A stretch of DNA of 64,000 nucleotides from Beverwykella pulmonaria. Lineage: Eukaryota; Ascomycota; Dothideomycetes; Pleosporales; Melanommataceae. Below the pieces are notes generated by a model, which saw only the letters and a list, made by a program, of their open reading frames with translations, was not told the origin of the DNA and did not search any database. The translations under genes were made by a program, and so were the position numbers. Positions 23,122 to 34,391 of the stretch are shown here, one piece after another; position 1 is the stretch's first letter; every line of letters begins with the position of its first letter. The stretch is taken from NCBI GenBank assembly GCA_001599595.1, contig BCHH01000020.1, positions 406,464-470,463 on the forward strand. The letters run 5' to 3'.

Positions 23122-24295
23122 ATGCCTGAAATCCCAAAGACGCAATGGGCCCAGGTCATCGAGAAGACCGGTGGCCCCGTCCAGTTCAAGGAGATTCCTG
23201 TCCAGCAGCCCGCCTCGGATGAGGTCCTCGTCAACATCAAGTACTCTGGTGTCTGCCACACGGATCTCCACGCTGTGAACGGCGATTGGCCTCTTGTGAG
23301 CTCCTCTCCCCCGTCCTACCGCCCATAACATTCACTGATGCGATTGCAGGCCACCAAGCTGCCACTCGTCGGCGGACACGAAGGCGCGGGCGTCGTTGTC
23401 TCGCGGGGTGAACTCGTCAAGGATATCGAGGTACGCACTCTTCCTCCCTTCCTTCCTCGCTACTCCAAACCAGATATCTGATTATGAACAGCTCGGCGAT
23501 CACGTCGGCGTGAAGTGGCTCAACGGCTCCTGCCTCAGCTGCGAATTCTGCCAGCTCTCCGACGAGCCTCTGTGCTCCCAGGCCCTCCTTTCCGGCTACA
23601 CCGTCGACGGCACCTTCCAGCAATACTGCATTGCCAAGGCCGCGCACGTCGCCCGAATTCCCAAAGAAGTGCCCCTCGATGCCATCGCCCCCGTCCTCTG
23701 CGCCGGAATCACCGTCTACAAGGGCCTGAAGGAGTCGGGCGTGCGACCGGGACAGTGGGTTGCCATTGTCGGTGCGGGCGGCGGTCTCGGCTCGCTGGCT
23801 CAGCAGTACGCAAAGGCCATGGGATTGAGGGTCATCGGCATCGATACTGGCGATGAGAAGAAGAAGATGTGCCTCGAGCAGCTGGGCTCAGAGCATTTCG
23901 TCGATTTCGCAACTTCGAAGAACCTCGTCAAGGACGTGCAGGCTGCGACCCCCGATGGGCTCGGCCCGCACGCCGTCATCCTTGTCGCCGTCAACGAGAA
24001 GCCGTTCCAGCAAGCCGCCGAGTACGTCCGGCCTAGGGGCACCGTCGTCTGCATTGGCCTGCCGGCTGGCGCGTACCTCCGCGCTCCCGTCTTCGAGTCC
24101 GTCATCAAGATGATTACGATCAAGGGAAGCTACGTCGGTAACCGGAGGGACAGCGCCGAGGCCATCGAGTACTTCACACGGGGTCTCATCAAGGCGCCAT
24201 TCAAGGTCGTCGGCCTCAGCGAGCTGCAGATGGTGTACGATAAGATGCACAAGGGCGAGATTGCCGGCCGGTACGTGCTAGATACTACGAAATAG
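23122..24295 (+). CDS. ADH1: Zinc-dependent alcohol dehydrogenase, yeast ADH1 type
   Basis: Three exons, 23122..23295, 23350..23430 and 23492..24295, encode 352 residues, the normal length for the family. Catalytic zinc ligands are Cys in SGVCHTD (about residue 45) and His in [10 protein letters not shown] (about 68). The structural zinc loop has [15 protein letters not shown]. The NAD-binding Rossmann motif is [17 protein letters not shown]. The enzyme interconverts primary alcohols and aldehydes with NAD(H) in the cytosol. Codon choice is strongly biased to C-ending codons (GTC, CTC, ATC), and the promoter has a TATA box and CT-rich leader, so high expression is likely. Both introns lie in the first 370 bp. 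No cluster partners are adjacent. Confidence 0.97.
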
Positions 24296-24972
24296 ATTGG
24301 GATCGGATAGACGGACATTGGTTTACATCTCATAATTTCCTTGAGCGAAAAGGGATTAATGAATGGTGGAATGGTAGGGGGATGATATGAATGGAGGATA
24401 TGACGGACTGGTTGGAGTTCGGATCCGGGAACATAACTTATCTGTAGATATACTTGATCATGAATGGGGTTCTATTTGATACAAACTCTCTACCACTTGC
24501 TGGCTCTGGTGTGTCTCTGACCGTGCTTTGCAAAATACTAAAAAGACGCAAACTACAAAATCACCCCTAAATACTGCACTCTCTCACGTCTTTTAAATTC
24601 GACGAGAACAGTGAAAAGTCAATCAGGTTTATGAAAGAGGGGAGAGGAGGATGTTCACCCGGCAAAGCTCTTACCACCTCGTAATCATCCTCCTAGACGC
24701 ACGCGCCACCGTTACTCCCCTCAGGCGTGGTAGCTTGTAGTATATACCTAGTTAGACTAACAAGAGCGTCCTTACATCTAGCAGCCAGGTTCTATCCTCC
24801 CTATGAATGAGCCCTACACTCACGCCTTCTTCTCATGCTCCTTTCTCCTACCAACTTCCTGTCGATTTGATTATTATAGACCTCTTTCACTGACCAAAGC
24901 AAAGAGAGCGGAAGTTTGGTCCTCTCTACTGGCCGTATCTTGGTAAGCAGTGTCCTTATGTTGCCTAACGAA
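24296..24972. other. Intergenic region
   Basis: 3' flank of the alcohol dehydrogenase gene, then unreadable sequence that may be the lost 5' part of the GH31 relic. Nothing else is recognised. Confidence 0.4.
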
Positions 24973-25560
24973 ATGGTTGAGCAAGGCCTCCTCATCCGCG
25001 CGAATCAAGGAGTCCGAACTGGTTTAGATTTCGAGAACGAGACGATCCACTACGATGCAACCAATCCCGCAACCTGGGAGTATTTGTGAAACAAAGTGAA
25101 GGAAAGCTATTGCTCTAAAGGCATCACGACCTTCTAGCTAGATGAGGCCGAGCCTGAATACACCGCCTATGACTTCAACAACTACAGATACCATCTCGGC
25201 TCCAACCTCGCCATTGGTAACATCTACCCCGTCGAGTACGCTCTCGCCTTCTACAATGGCCAGCAGGCCGCTGGGCAGACTAACATCGTCGACTTGATAC
25301 GTTGCCCCTAGGCCGGAAACAAAAATTCGGTGCTTTGGCGTGGAGCAGCGATACTGCATCCTCGTGGCCCAGCCTTCGCAATCAGCTCGCAGCCGGGCTA
25401 AATATGGGGCTAGCTGGCCTGTCATGGTATATGAAGGATATCAGGGACTTCCAAGGCAGCGACCACAACGACGTAGGCTTCCGCGAACTCTTTATACGCT
25501 AGTATCCCTATCAAGCGTCCTATGTTCTACTCATCCGCCTCAGATATTGGCCAACCGGTT
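24973..25560 (+). pseudogene. Fragment of a GH31 family glycosidase
   Basis: From the ATG at 24973 the frame reads MVEQGLLIRANQGVR, DFENETIHYDATNPATWEYL, then SKGITTF, then LDEAEPEYTAYDFNNYRYHLG and IGNIYPVEYALAFYNGQQAAGQ, the centre of a GH31 alpha-glucosidase/alpha-xylosidase; the Asp in LDEAEPEY region corresponds to the catalytic nucleophile neighbourhood. Stops lie at 25087, 25135 and 25309. After a one-base shift near 25318-25325 the alternative frame continues KFGALAWSSDTASSWPSLR, GLNMGLAGLSWYMKDI and SDHNDVGFRELFIR, then a stop at 25500. Both ends of the gene are missing. Family assignment is firm from the motif order; the subfamily is not. Confidence 0.85.
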
Positions 25561-25599
25561 GCAATATGTCCTATTGGCCGAGCTAGATACCAAGCACGT

Positions 25600-26180
25600 T
25601 TGTCTAGTACTAGTAAATTCCAATTCCATACTTGCTCATTAAATTCAACAAGATTACCGCACAGCATATATGAGAGCCAAAGAAGCCAAGGTAGCGGATT
25701 GGACTGGCGTTAGAGCGCCTTGGGACTTCATCAAGGCGATTAATTATCTGGACAATGGTTACACAGTCATTATATCTATACAAATTACCTCAAACTCAAC
25801 ATTGCTGCCATTAATTGGAGACACCTTAGCGCGTTTACCCAACGTTATCAACAAACTTGTCTTAGGAAAAAAAATATAAATAGAAGAGTATTTAGTGTTC
25901 CTACCTTACAAGGCGAAAAATCTCTATACATCGACAACAGGAAAAGAGCAAGGGATAATAATACACTAACAAAGCTGTGTCTATGTGGCGATACACACTT
26001 CTAGGACTAATGTCCGTACATTATTACATTACGAAGGTCAAGAGAATTCATTGAAGACCCTGAAAAAGCCAAGAAGATTGCTGCATATAAAGCGAAGGAC
26101 TAGGAAGGCAAACTAAAAAAGGTCTGCAACAAGCATAAATGATTTAAAAAGCAAAGAAGCAAGGTAATGGCGAGAAAAAT
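25600..26180 (+). mobile_element. Relic of a Ty1/copia-type retrotransposon gag region
   Basis: A frame from 25670 encodes RAKEAKVADWTGVRAPWDFIKAI, similar in layout to fungal copia Gag spacers. Downstream (25978-26016) lies a zinc-knuckle-like string CLCGDTHF-D-CPY with two stop codons inside, then EDPEKAKKIAAYKAKD and KLKKVCNKHK, as in copia Gag just after the knuckle. No LTRs, protease, integrase or reverse transcriptase are visible. It abuts the GH31 fragment, so insertion or rearrangement may have truncated that gene. Confidence 0.5.
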
Positions 26181-26268
26181 CAATCTGATTTGATAGAGAT
26201 TGATATTGGAGACGACCCTGCTCAGCCACCACACGCATCTGCGGTATTTTCATCAGCATCCAGCTCTC

Positions 26269-26346
26269 AATCACATCATCATCAATCGAATCATCAATCG
26301 AATCATTAATCGAATCATTAATCACATCATCAATCGGACCATTAAT
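26269..26346. repeat. Imperfect 12-bp tandem repeat (AATCGAATCATC/T-like)
   Basis: About six imperfect copies of a 12-nt unit close to CGAATCATCAAT. In one minus-strand frame it would read as SIDDSIND repeats, in the plus frame as HHQSN repeats following the copia-like segment. It is probably the expanded low-complexity part of the decayed element. Confidence 0.75.
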
Positions 26347-26399
26347 ATCGACTCCTCCACACATGGACGCCTCAACAGCCACCTCAGCCATTTACACAT

Positions 26400-26973
26400 A
26401 CAACCAATAATCGACCTTCAACACCCCTTCCATTTGAGAAACGGCTTCCCATTTCAATGACTTTTCTATTATAACTGTCTTGTGTATCTCATTCAACTTT
26501 GTATTCAATTTCTGTGTATTGCTGTCACAAACCATCACGCGAAGCAAATATTGATCATCTAACCTAGAACTGCACCAAAAGCGGATAATAGGCCTGCATG
26601 ACGCGGAACTCCGTACTTACGGCAGAACAGGTTCACACTATTGCAGCTTTGCCTGAGAATGGCAGGGGATTGTCTTTGATCACACCAGCTTCAAGCGTTC
26701 GAAACTGTAAGCAGGGCATCATATCGTCACGTGGATATGCTACGGACTAACCAGTCTGTCATATATATATCAGCTGTACACATCTCTCTCATACACAGAC
26801 ACATACATAGACATACACACATACAATCCAAATTTTCATACTCTCTCTTACCCTCACCATGCTTACATTATAAAAATACAAAAAGCCTTTTACGACACGT
26901 AACGTCTTTTTGGGATGAGGCAAACTGCTAGCACCAGCCCAGTCATACATTCTACGCCGCCCAATTCCGCCCA
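26400..26973. other. Intergenic region with an AC/AT-rich microsatellite-like stretch
   Basis: At about 26760-26830 there is a run of alternating CATA/CACA (TATATATATC and ACATACACACATAC). No gene is supported. Confidence 0.5.
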
Positions 26974-27642
26974 TCAAACCCTGACAAGCGGCATCCGTTC
27001 CGCCATAGCAATGACTGCATCAGAGTCATCCTCCCCATCGCTACTGCTGCACTCCCCTGCATCCTCGCCCGCGATACAATTCATTGTGGCTGTTGACTCT
27101 AAGTCGCATTTATTCTTTATAATCTCGTGTGTATCACCAACGCTTTTTGTTCTCTCGGTCGTTTCCTGGACCTTGAAACCCTCCAAACTCAACGCTCTCT
27201 TCCCGCTAACTGGACTCTCCATTTCAAAAACCCCTTCTTTGAAATCACACCCAATGCCCAAATCCATACCTAGCCGGCCCTCAATTCCCAAACCCAGCAC
27301 TAGTCTATCGCTATCCCCCTCTTTCGTTGTATTTAACTCTTTGTACCCACCATAATTCGAGCCGAGAGACGCGGAGAGCCGGTGCGTGCGCTTCCACAAG
27401 GTCTTCATGCGGAATGAGGGCGGGGACGCCTCGGTATGTTTGTGGCGGGGTGGAGTAGGGAGCGTGGTGGGCAAGTTAGAAGAGGCGGCGTTTAGGAGGG
27501 TGCTGGATGGCTCCAGCGAAGATGGCTGGGTGGAGGGCAGGGATGAGAGTTGGAAAGGATGCAGTGAAGTCGGCTGGGTTGGTGGGTGGGATTGCAAAGA
27601 GAGCAGGCGGATGGCGTCGTGGGAGGACTTTTCACGGATCAT
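26974..27642 (-). CDS. Uncharacterised 222-aa protein
   Basis: An intronless frame from an ATG in good context (CAAAATGATC). The protein opens MIREKSSHDAIRLLSLQSH, then has a Ser/Thr/Pro-rich disordered stretch (about 20-70), a middle part with SFRMKTLWKRTHRLSASLGSN, and an acidic tail with SSSDGEDDSDAVIAM before the final VRV. No domain, signal peptide or membrane segment is visible. The defined N-terminal block and the biased but non-repetitive composition favour a real gene of an orphan ascomycete family, but this cannot be confirmed here. Confidence 0.5.
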   Translation of the reverse strand: MIREKSSHDAIRLLSLQSHPPTQPTSLHPFQLSSLPSTQPSSLEPSSTLLNAASSNLPTTLPTPPRHKHTEASPPSFRMKTLWKRTHRLSASLGSNYGGYKELNTTKEGDSDRLVLGLGIEGRLGMDLGIGCDFKEGVFEMESPVSGKRALSLEGFKVQETTERTKSVGDTHEIIKNKCDLESTATMNCIAGEDAGECSSSDGEDDSDAVIAMAERMPLVRV

Positions 27643-28932
27643 TTTGATGCTGGAGGTTGTTAGATTATGGATTCGATTACGCGATCGGGGAGGAATTTGT
27701 GGACAAAGGGAGGCGGGTGTGAGACGTGTAGGATGGGTGTGATGCGGGGATTATACTAGGCTCCTATGTCTACAACAACTATGGCTGCGGTTAATTTTTC
27801 TGAGCCTGTCCTTCAACTATTTACATTTAGGAATGCGTGAAAACAAGAGAAGTGGGCAAAGGAGAGGGTATGTAAATAAACTCACTCATCCTTGGAAAGA
27901 GTTGGCATCGATTCTTCTATGTCTAGATGTCGCACATGGGTGGGTGAGCCCTACGTTCTGAGCTTAGCAATTACAATACATTTTCGGCGGAGAGGGATAC
28001 TGACGATCTCGATCAATGGCATTCTCTCATCCTTCCCGCCGCATAGCAATATGCGTCGGACGTTGCTTATGATAGTCTTGAAAATCATTGTTGCTTGGGG
28101 GTGTGGAATAGTTGGAGTTTTGAGAATAAACGAATGTACGAATGGGTATAGTGACGACTAGACAACGCGCTCGTTACAAACAGCACTAATAGAACAAACA
28201 AAACGAGAAAAGGATAGAAAATGGAAAGCCTTCAATGTTGAGAATCATTGAACATTCGATGGGAGGTGATGAAGGGAGTGAAAGAAAAATTGAGGTTTCC
28301 AAAGGATGGCAAATATGAAGGAAGTGGGATATAAGAAGAGGTTTCCTAAGAGGGCCATGGAGATGAGAGAGTTGCCACGAGACGGCCTGTCGTGCATTCC
28401 TTGCCTAGGAGAAACAATGTTAACATTCAACATCCCTTGATGAGAGTTATGGGAGCGGGATTGGAGTTTCGTAAGATGATGGAATGCTGGGGAGAGAATG
28501 CCAAGTGTGAGATCGTTACGGCACTCATATCTGTGTAGAATATTGTGCTGTTAAAGTATGGGAACTCGAACGTCTAAAGAGAGGAGCACGAACGGTGAGA
28601 CAGCCAGGTGTGAGGTTTGAAGTTGCAAATTGTAATTCACGTTTCCTTAGTTGTCCTGTTGTACCACCTAACCTTGCATATGGCTTGCATTTTTCAGTTA
28701 GGTATGATCCGCCTTGCTGTCAGTTTGATAGAAGACTGCGTTTATGAGACATGTAGTGCCACTTCAGCGAATTGAAGGGGAAACTAACATCTATGATCAT
28801 TTGTTTTGGTCATACTGGATCGCGCCTTCACATGTCGTACTCGCAGGATTTAATATCGTCAGAAAACAGTTGGTATGCATGAACTTCATTCGATTTGAGA
28901 AAGAAATATCACACCAGTCCATGCAGTGCAAT
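27643..28932. other. Intergenic region
   Basis: Upstream region of the 222-aa protein gene and 3' flank of the aldehyde dehydrogenase gene. No gene, RNA or repeat recognised. Confidence 0.5.
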
Positions 28933-30440
28933 CTATTTAGGGTAGTCCTTGATGTGATAGCTCTTTAGCTTCACAAATTGGTCGAACCCGAATTTGCTCA
29001 AGGTCTGTCCCTTTCCAGAATCCTTCCATCCTACCCAAGCAAGATCCTAGTAATATTAATATGAGCAGAGGGACTATTTTGGACATGCTTACAGGTGCAG
29101 GGTAGTCGCAACGATTCACAAACACGGTTCCAGCTTCAACATCATCGATGAGCTGGTGGCCCTTGGCAACATCCTTGGTCCAGATGCTAGCTGTGAGGCC
29201 AAATTGGCTGTCGTTCATGAGCTTGATGGCCTCTGTGTCGTTATTTACCTTCATCACAGGGATAACTGGGCCAAAAGTCTCTTCTGTCATAACGGCCATA
29301 TCGTGGTTCACACCAGTCAACAGGGTTGGAATGACATAGTTTCCATCTGCAGGCGGAGACTTGAACGATTCGTTCTCTGGCGTCTCATCTTTTGCTCCTT
29401 TCTCGAGAGCATCTTTAATCTGGGCTTGGATCGCTTCCACAGACCGCTTAGAAACAACTGGGCCGACGTGAGTCTTGGGATCGAATGGGTCTCCCAGCCT
29501 ATACCCCTTCAGGACATCTTGGACGGCGGCAACAAAGTCATCGTGGATCTTCTCATCGACATACACCCTCTCGACGCTGCAGCAGCTCTGGCCCGAGTTG
29601 AAGACTGCACCATCTACAATCTCCTCTGCAGCCCATTTGACATCCACATCGGATCGAATGTAGGCGGGGTCTTTGCCACCAAGCTCAAGGCCGATGCGAA
29701 CCGCAACTCGGTCACTTGCAGCATTCTGTACCGCAAGGCCATTGGCGACCGAACCAGTGAAGCACACGAGCTGGATCTGCGGGGATCGGGCGATTGCCTC
29801 GATCTGGGTGAGAGATCCGCTATGGAAAACTTGGATGACTCCTTGGGGCAAGCCAGCGTCACTGAATATCTGCTGGATCTGCTCGGCACTCGTTGGCGTC
29901 TGCGGGGAAGGCTTCAGGACTACCGAGTTACCAGCGAGCAAAGCTGGCACTATGGAGTTTACAAGGGTCAGATACGGGTACTGCAGTAGCTGTCAGTACA
30001 CGCGGACATTCAATATAGTTGCTCGCCACACGAACGTTCCACGGAAATAGAATCAGCACAGGCCCCAAGGGGACCTTTCTGATATAGCGCGTGAAGCCTT
30101 TTTCGGGCTCGCCCTCGGTGTCCTTGAGCACATCTCCGCTGATCTTGAGGAGATACTCTCCCCGCGCAACAGCTGTGGTGATCTCTTTTGGCGTGTAAGC
30201 GATCGGGCGGCCCATCTGCTCAGTGAGCTCTTTGCCCAGGACATCGGCGCGCTCTTTGAGCAGCTTTAGTGCCTTCTTGACGATAGCCTGCCTCTCCGAA
30301 AGGTCGGTACGGCGATACGACTCGAAGGCACGCGTGGCTATCTCAGGGATGGATTGGAGATCTGTATCTGAGAGGCCGCTGCGTGTGAGGATTGGCTTGT
30401 TGGTGATGGGGGAAATAGTCGTGATGGTCTCCAGCGACAT
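28933..30440 (-). CDS. NAD(P)-dependent aldehyde dehydrogenase
   Basis: Three exons, 30440..30036, 29980..29093 and 29046..28933, encode 468 residues. Introns are 55 and 46 nt; the joins restore FPWN-YPYLTLVNSI and CDYPAP-DLAWVGWK. Family landmarks are present: FPWNYPY, the SVVLKPSPQTP cofactor contact, CFTGSVANG, the general base Glu in GLELGGKDPAYI (about residue 234), the catalytic Cys in FNSGQSCCSVERVYV (about 268), and EETFGPVIPVMK. The C-terminal DSGKGQTLSKFGFDQFVKLKSYHIK is typical. It oxidises aldehydes to acids; by overall look it belongs to the semialdehyde/aliphatic type (succinate-semialdehyde dehydrogenase-like), but substrate is not certain. No targeting signal is seen, suggesting the cytosol. 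Confidence 0.96.
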
Positions 30441-33400
30441 GATGATGGCGAGGTTCGAGGCGTGACCTCGTCGGTATATTAATTGGGAGGCGTGAGAGCG
30501 GGGAGGGCGCCAATGTACTTGTTGGATTGGGCAGTTAATTGCTGCAGTTAATTTTGAAGTTGAGGCTTGAGGCTTTCGCCGCCCGATGCCGGTGACGTAT
30601 CGCCGAATGTGATGGCGCTAGCACCGCAATGAGCTAGACTGCATAGTTCAGAACGATCGACTTCATGCCGCAGCGACGACTTCACGACACCTCATCCAGC
30701 TGACTCGGCCATCAATATACCATAAACGCGATCATCGTCGACCGCCGCGTTGGGCAGCACCGTGTGCATCAATTCGCTCTTTGCCTTCGTGAGGCGAAGC
30801 TCGACTGGATCCTCCCCTGCACTTGGTCTTAGCGTCTTCGGTAGGTCTACCATTGAGGTGAACTCTTTGGTGTGCACCCCCGCAAGTCACTGGCGGCGAC
30901 ATGTATCTAGCATGAGTTGATGCTCATCGAGAACAGGTGTACGGCGCGGTTTTTTCTCGGCAAGGAAGAAGGTCGAGTCCAGCTAGAGGTTGAGGGACTA
31001 GTCCAACATCGCCCTGCCTCGTGATATCTGCCACATAGGGCGGTGCGCTGAAGGGAGCGAGTTGCAGTGTAGTACCTTAGGTTGAGGAATCGGGTTTTTT
31101 TCCTAGAGATGTTCTCAGTCACCTAAAGAGAGGGAACAGCATGGGGCTCCACGCTCCAGGCATGCGTGTTCGCTGCTCGTGGCTATTCAGCTCGTGCTCA
31201 AGCTCTTAGGGACACTGCAAGACCCGGGAGTCCAGACCCCATTTACTTCATCCTTACAAAGAGGACGGCAAGCCGCCAGATATTAGATAACCTCGCCGAG
31301 TCGCCAACCCCAGCTCCACACCCAGGGAAGGCAAGCAATATCAACCATGGGAAATGTGTTGGTGTTAGCCCATCAGCTGAATGACAGCCACAAGCTAGGT
31401 ATCTCAAATTTGGGGCCTCCCTAGCACTTCATCTCTCCGGCACTCGCCTCTAGGGACAAACGCCATCTCCTGCTGTCAGCAAAGTCAACCAACAAGCGGC
31501 ATCCTCCAAATCCGCGCCAGCGTCGTATCCTACAGTTATCTTCAGTTCAGAAGCCTTCGGATCTCATGGGTACCGTGAAGGATTCAAGGTTCCTTCCGCA
31601 TATCTAGGTGATTGTCACATGAGCGAGGCACCCCTTGATCGTAGGTGGCACACCGTTTTTCTTGTCACGCTTTTGTCACGCTTCTCCACATTATCAAATG
31701 CATGCTGCTGCACAAGTAATATCTGGGGATCAACGAACCAAATTTGAGTCGCGCCACCTACCGTACACTTCGCATTTCCTTTCCCCGGGTTGCAATCCTC
31801 TTGGATCACGGTACCCTCTCAATGATGTCGAAAGTGCCGATCCGCTCCGATGGAGTCGGATTGGAGGCGGACATTTGTCGCAATCGCGCATTTGCTGACG
31901 TGCCGCTTCGATTTCGAGTTCGCTCTGCGGAAATGTCAAGGTGGGATCTTATGGCGGCCCAAGAACTCGGTCGCACTCAGCTCCTGCCTCGCCCTCTTGG
32001 CTCCGTTTAGCAGTTCAGGTGTCGTGAAGGGCCCACGGTCATATCTGATATCTCGGGTCCTTGCGTTAACACAAATACCTCCACAGAAGCGGCAAGCTGT
32101 ACTCGTGATTGGGCACATATAGACGAAGCAATAGCCCCCAAAAGAGGAGGTGGAGGTCGCCATCGCCATGACCGTCACCGTAACGCTCTGGTGACATCGG
32201 TGGCGAGGTCTGTACGCGCTGCTTGACAAAGGACAGAGATCCGTGCCTTTGGCAATACGGATGAGACAGCCGGACGGCGAGCACAAAATGCCGTAGCTGA
32301 GCAAGTATGAAAGCCTCGATGCATAAGGAGGCAGCATCGAGGCAAAAGGCAGCCCAGTCAACCCCAGATATTCCAAGATTGCTATTGGCTGTCATTACTG
32401 CACTTTTCATCTAGTGCAGTGGCTTCGCTAATACACGTGCATCTCTGCTCCTCGTTACGTATCAAGAGGCGTGTGCCCGCTAGCATTTTGTGGTAAGCCT
32501 GGGAGGATTCGAGCGCGACCCTTGTCGCTGAAGGAGGTGGTGAAGGCGCTCTCAGTGGCTCAAAACGACTCAAGACATCTGCCCGGTTCGCCTGCCGCTA
32601 GCTCCGAATTAGCAAGGAAGCAGCATCTCCATGCAATCGATGAACCGTTCTCTCTCATCGAACAGGTCGCATGTCGTGAGGCTGCGCTGGCGGAGAAAAG
32701 CACCCAGGTAGCCGTTCCTGAACCGGCATAGAGGGGATCCACCACCTCACCCCAGCTCTCTCCTCAGTAGTCTCGCTGCGGGCGAACGTGGCTTCCGAGC
32801 GCGAGACCCAATGTTTGAAGTCCTCTTCAGCAGCGTCCTCAGACCATCTTCACAAGTTATGCTATCGCGTCTTCTATCCCTGTCCATGACGATGGGAGTT
32901 CTCGGCTTACCAACTTCCTTGGGAAATTGGATCGAGAGATTAACCCAACGAAAATGACTGAGAGGACGCGTTATTTCCTCCTGGTAATTAGAATGGCTTC
33001 GTTATCGATTGCCGGAAGGGTATGCCCTTCTCGAAGTCTATATCAACGTTCCTGCAGCGGGAAAATGCCAAGCTGTCAAACGGTAAATGAGGGAAGGACC
33101 TGGCGTTGTGCGGGAGATCCGCTGGCTTTACAGAATCGCCAGCCCAACCTTGAATGGATGAGGGCCGGCACGTAGGGTTGAGCTACTCCGAAAACCCCAA
33201 CGAAGCCGGCGCGCCGTTAACCATTGTCATCAAATTTACTTTTTTAGTCGGAGCAAGCCACGCCGTTCAAGGACGGAAGGGAAAACGGGCTCTATGGAGT
33301 AGCGCCGCGCATCTGCAGCGCCGCCCGCTGTGCTATAGGCCAATGTGAGAGCGCTATTATAACACAGCCTGCTATAGACCAGAGTCTCTTGTGGCCCACT

Positions 33401-34391
33401 CTGACCTTCACACGATGTCCTCTGCTGCAGGTGACTGCTCAGAGTGCCCTCAGACTGCGGAGGACTTTCATAACGTGCATTACCGAGACCCTCCACAACT
33501 TGACATAAGCAACTTGTTTCTGGGGTGGCCACATCCGGTTCTCAAGGTCCCCGCTTGGCCGCACGGTGCCATGGAAGCGTTTTAGAAGGCGTTGGACCCG
33601 ATTTCATCGGCGCATCGCGAGCATTGATTCATGCTCGCCGGCTTCTTCTGGGAGAAAATGGAAGAAAAGGCTGATCAGCACAGGCTGTAAACGGATGGCT
33701 GGGGGAGATGGGATGTATTCGCTGGGGTACAGTATGACTGACAGCTGCGGGCGGCGGCGAGTCGCGAGCTCGTCTGGCCCTGAAAATGCTGCTGAGCTGG
33801 AGGGTCCCGTGCCATCGTCTGGTTTCTTGATCGTACATAAGCGGGCCTCAAGGTGGGCGTATGGTGGTTCGTCCGCTACAGAAGAGTACATGGCCGCCGA
33901 GGTCAGGTAGGGATCCAGCTTAATGGATGCTGATATCGGCGGGGGTCGCACGCACCCGGTGCACGAACCCCAATACCTTTTGATTGCCCTACCCCTACCC
34001 ATGATGGCGAGCATTTTTGGGCCAAGCTCAGGAAGACGTGGATCTTCGGTGCCGCAGCGTTGACATGGGTTGGTGAATTGTGGTCGCTCGTTTGCAGGCA
34101 GATGCAGGCCCATGCGAGAGGCCGGAGTGTCCCCTTCCCTCCTTGACCTTCACAGGTCTGGTATTATACCCCGCGGAGCAACCGCTATATTGACTCAGGC
34201 ACACCGCACCTAGTCAAAAGAGCAGCTTGCCAACGAGACATCTTTTTGACGACACAATCCACACCCAGGCGGTGCCCTCTTACTCGACTCTTCAAGCCGC
34301 CTCACTCCCTCCAATAATCGTCATTACACTGTCGACCACATTCGCCATTGAGCCTCATCTGCCGTTCTCAAGACGTGCAATTGTCGCAACC
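30441..34391. other. Long upstream region of xlnR, no supported gene
   Basis: Nearly 4 kb without a convincing gene. Many short frames overlap on both strands. An 8-bp inverted repeat (ACTGCACT/AGTGCAGT, 8-nt loop) lies at 32397-32420. Matches to the CreA carbon-repressor consensus SYGGRG include GCGGAG at 34173-34178 and CTGGGG at 33699-33704 and 33722-33727. They are frequent by chance, but repression of xlnR by CreA is known in Aspergillus. Confidence 0.45.

Noticed and set aside
29156..29989. 277-codon plus-strand frame inside aldehyde dehydrogenase
   Set aside because: Mirror frame of a certain gene on the other strand.
32440..32540. tRNA-like T-arm (GGATTCGAG) on either strand
   Set aside because: No matching acceptor stem, D-arm or anticodon loop could be drawn around it.
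33604..34113. 169-codon minus-strand frame upstream of xlnR
   Set aside because: No family signal and it lies in the likely xlnR promoter; overlapping frames of similar length occur on the other strand.
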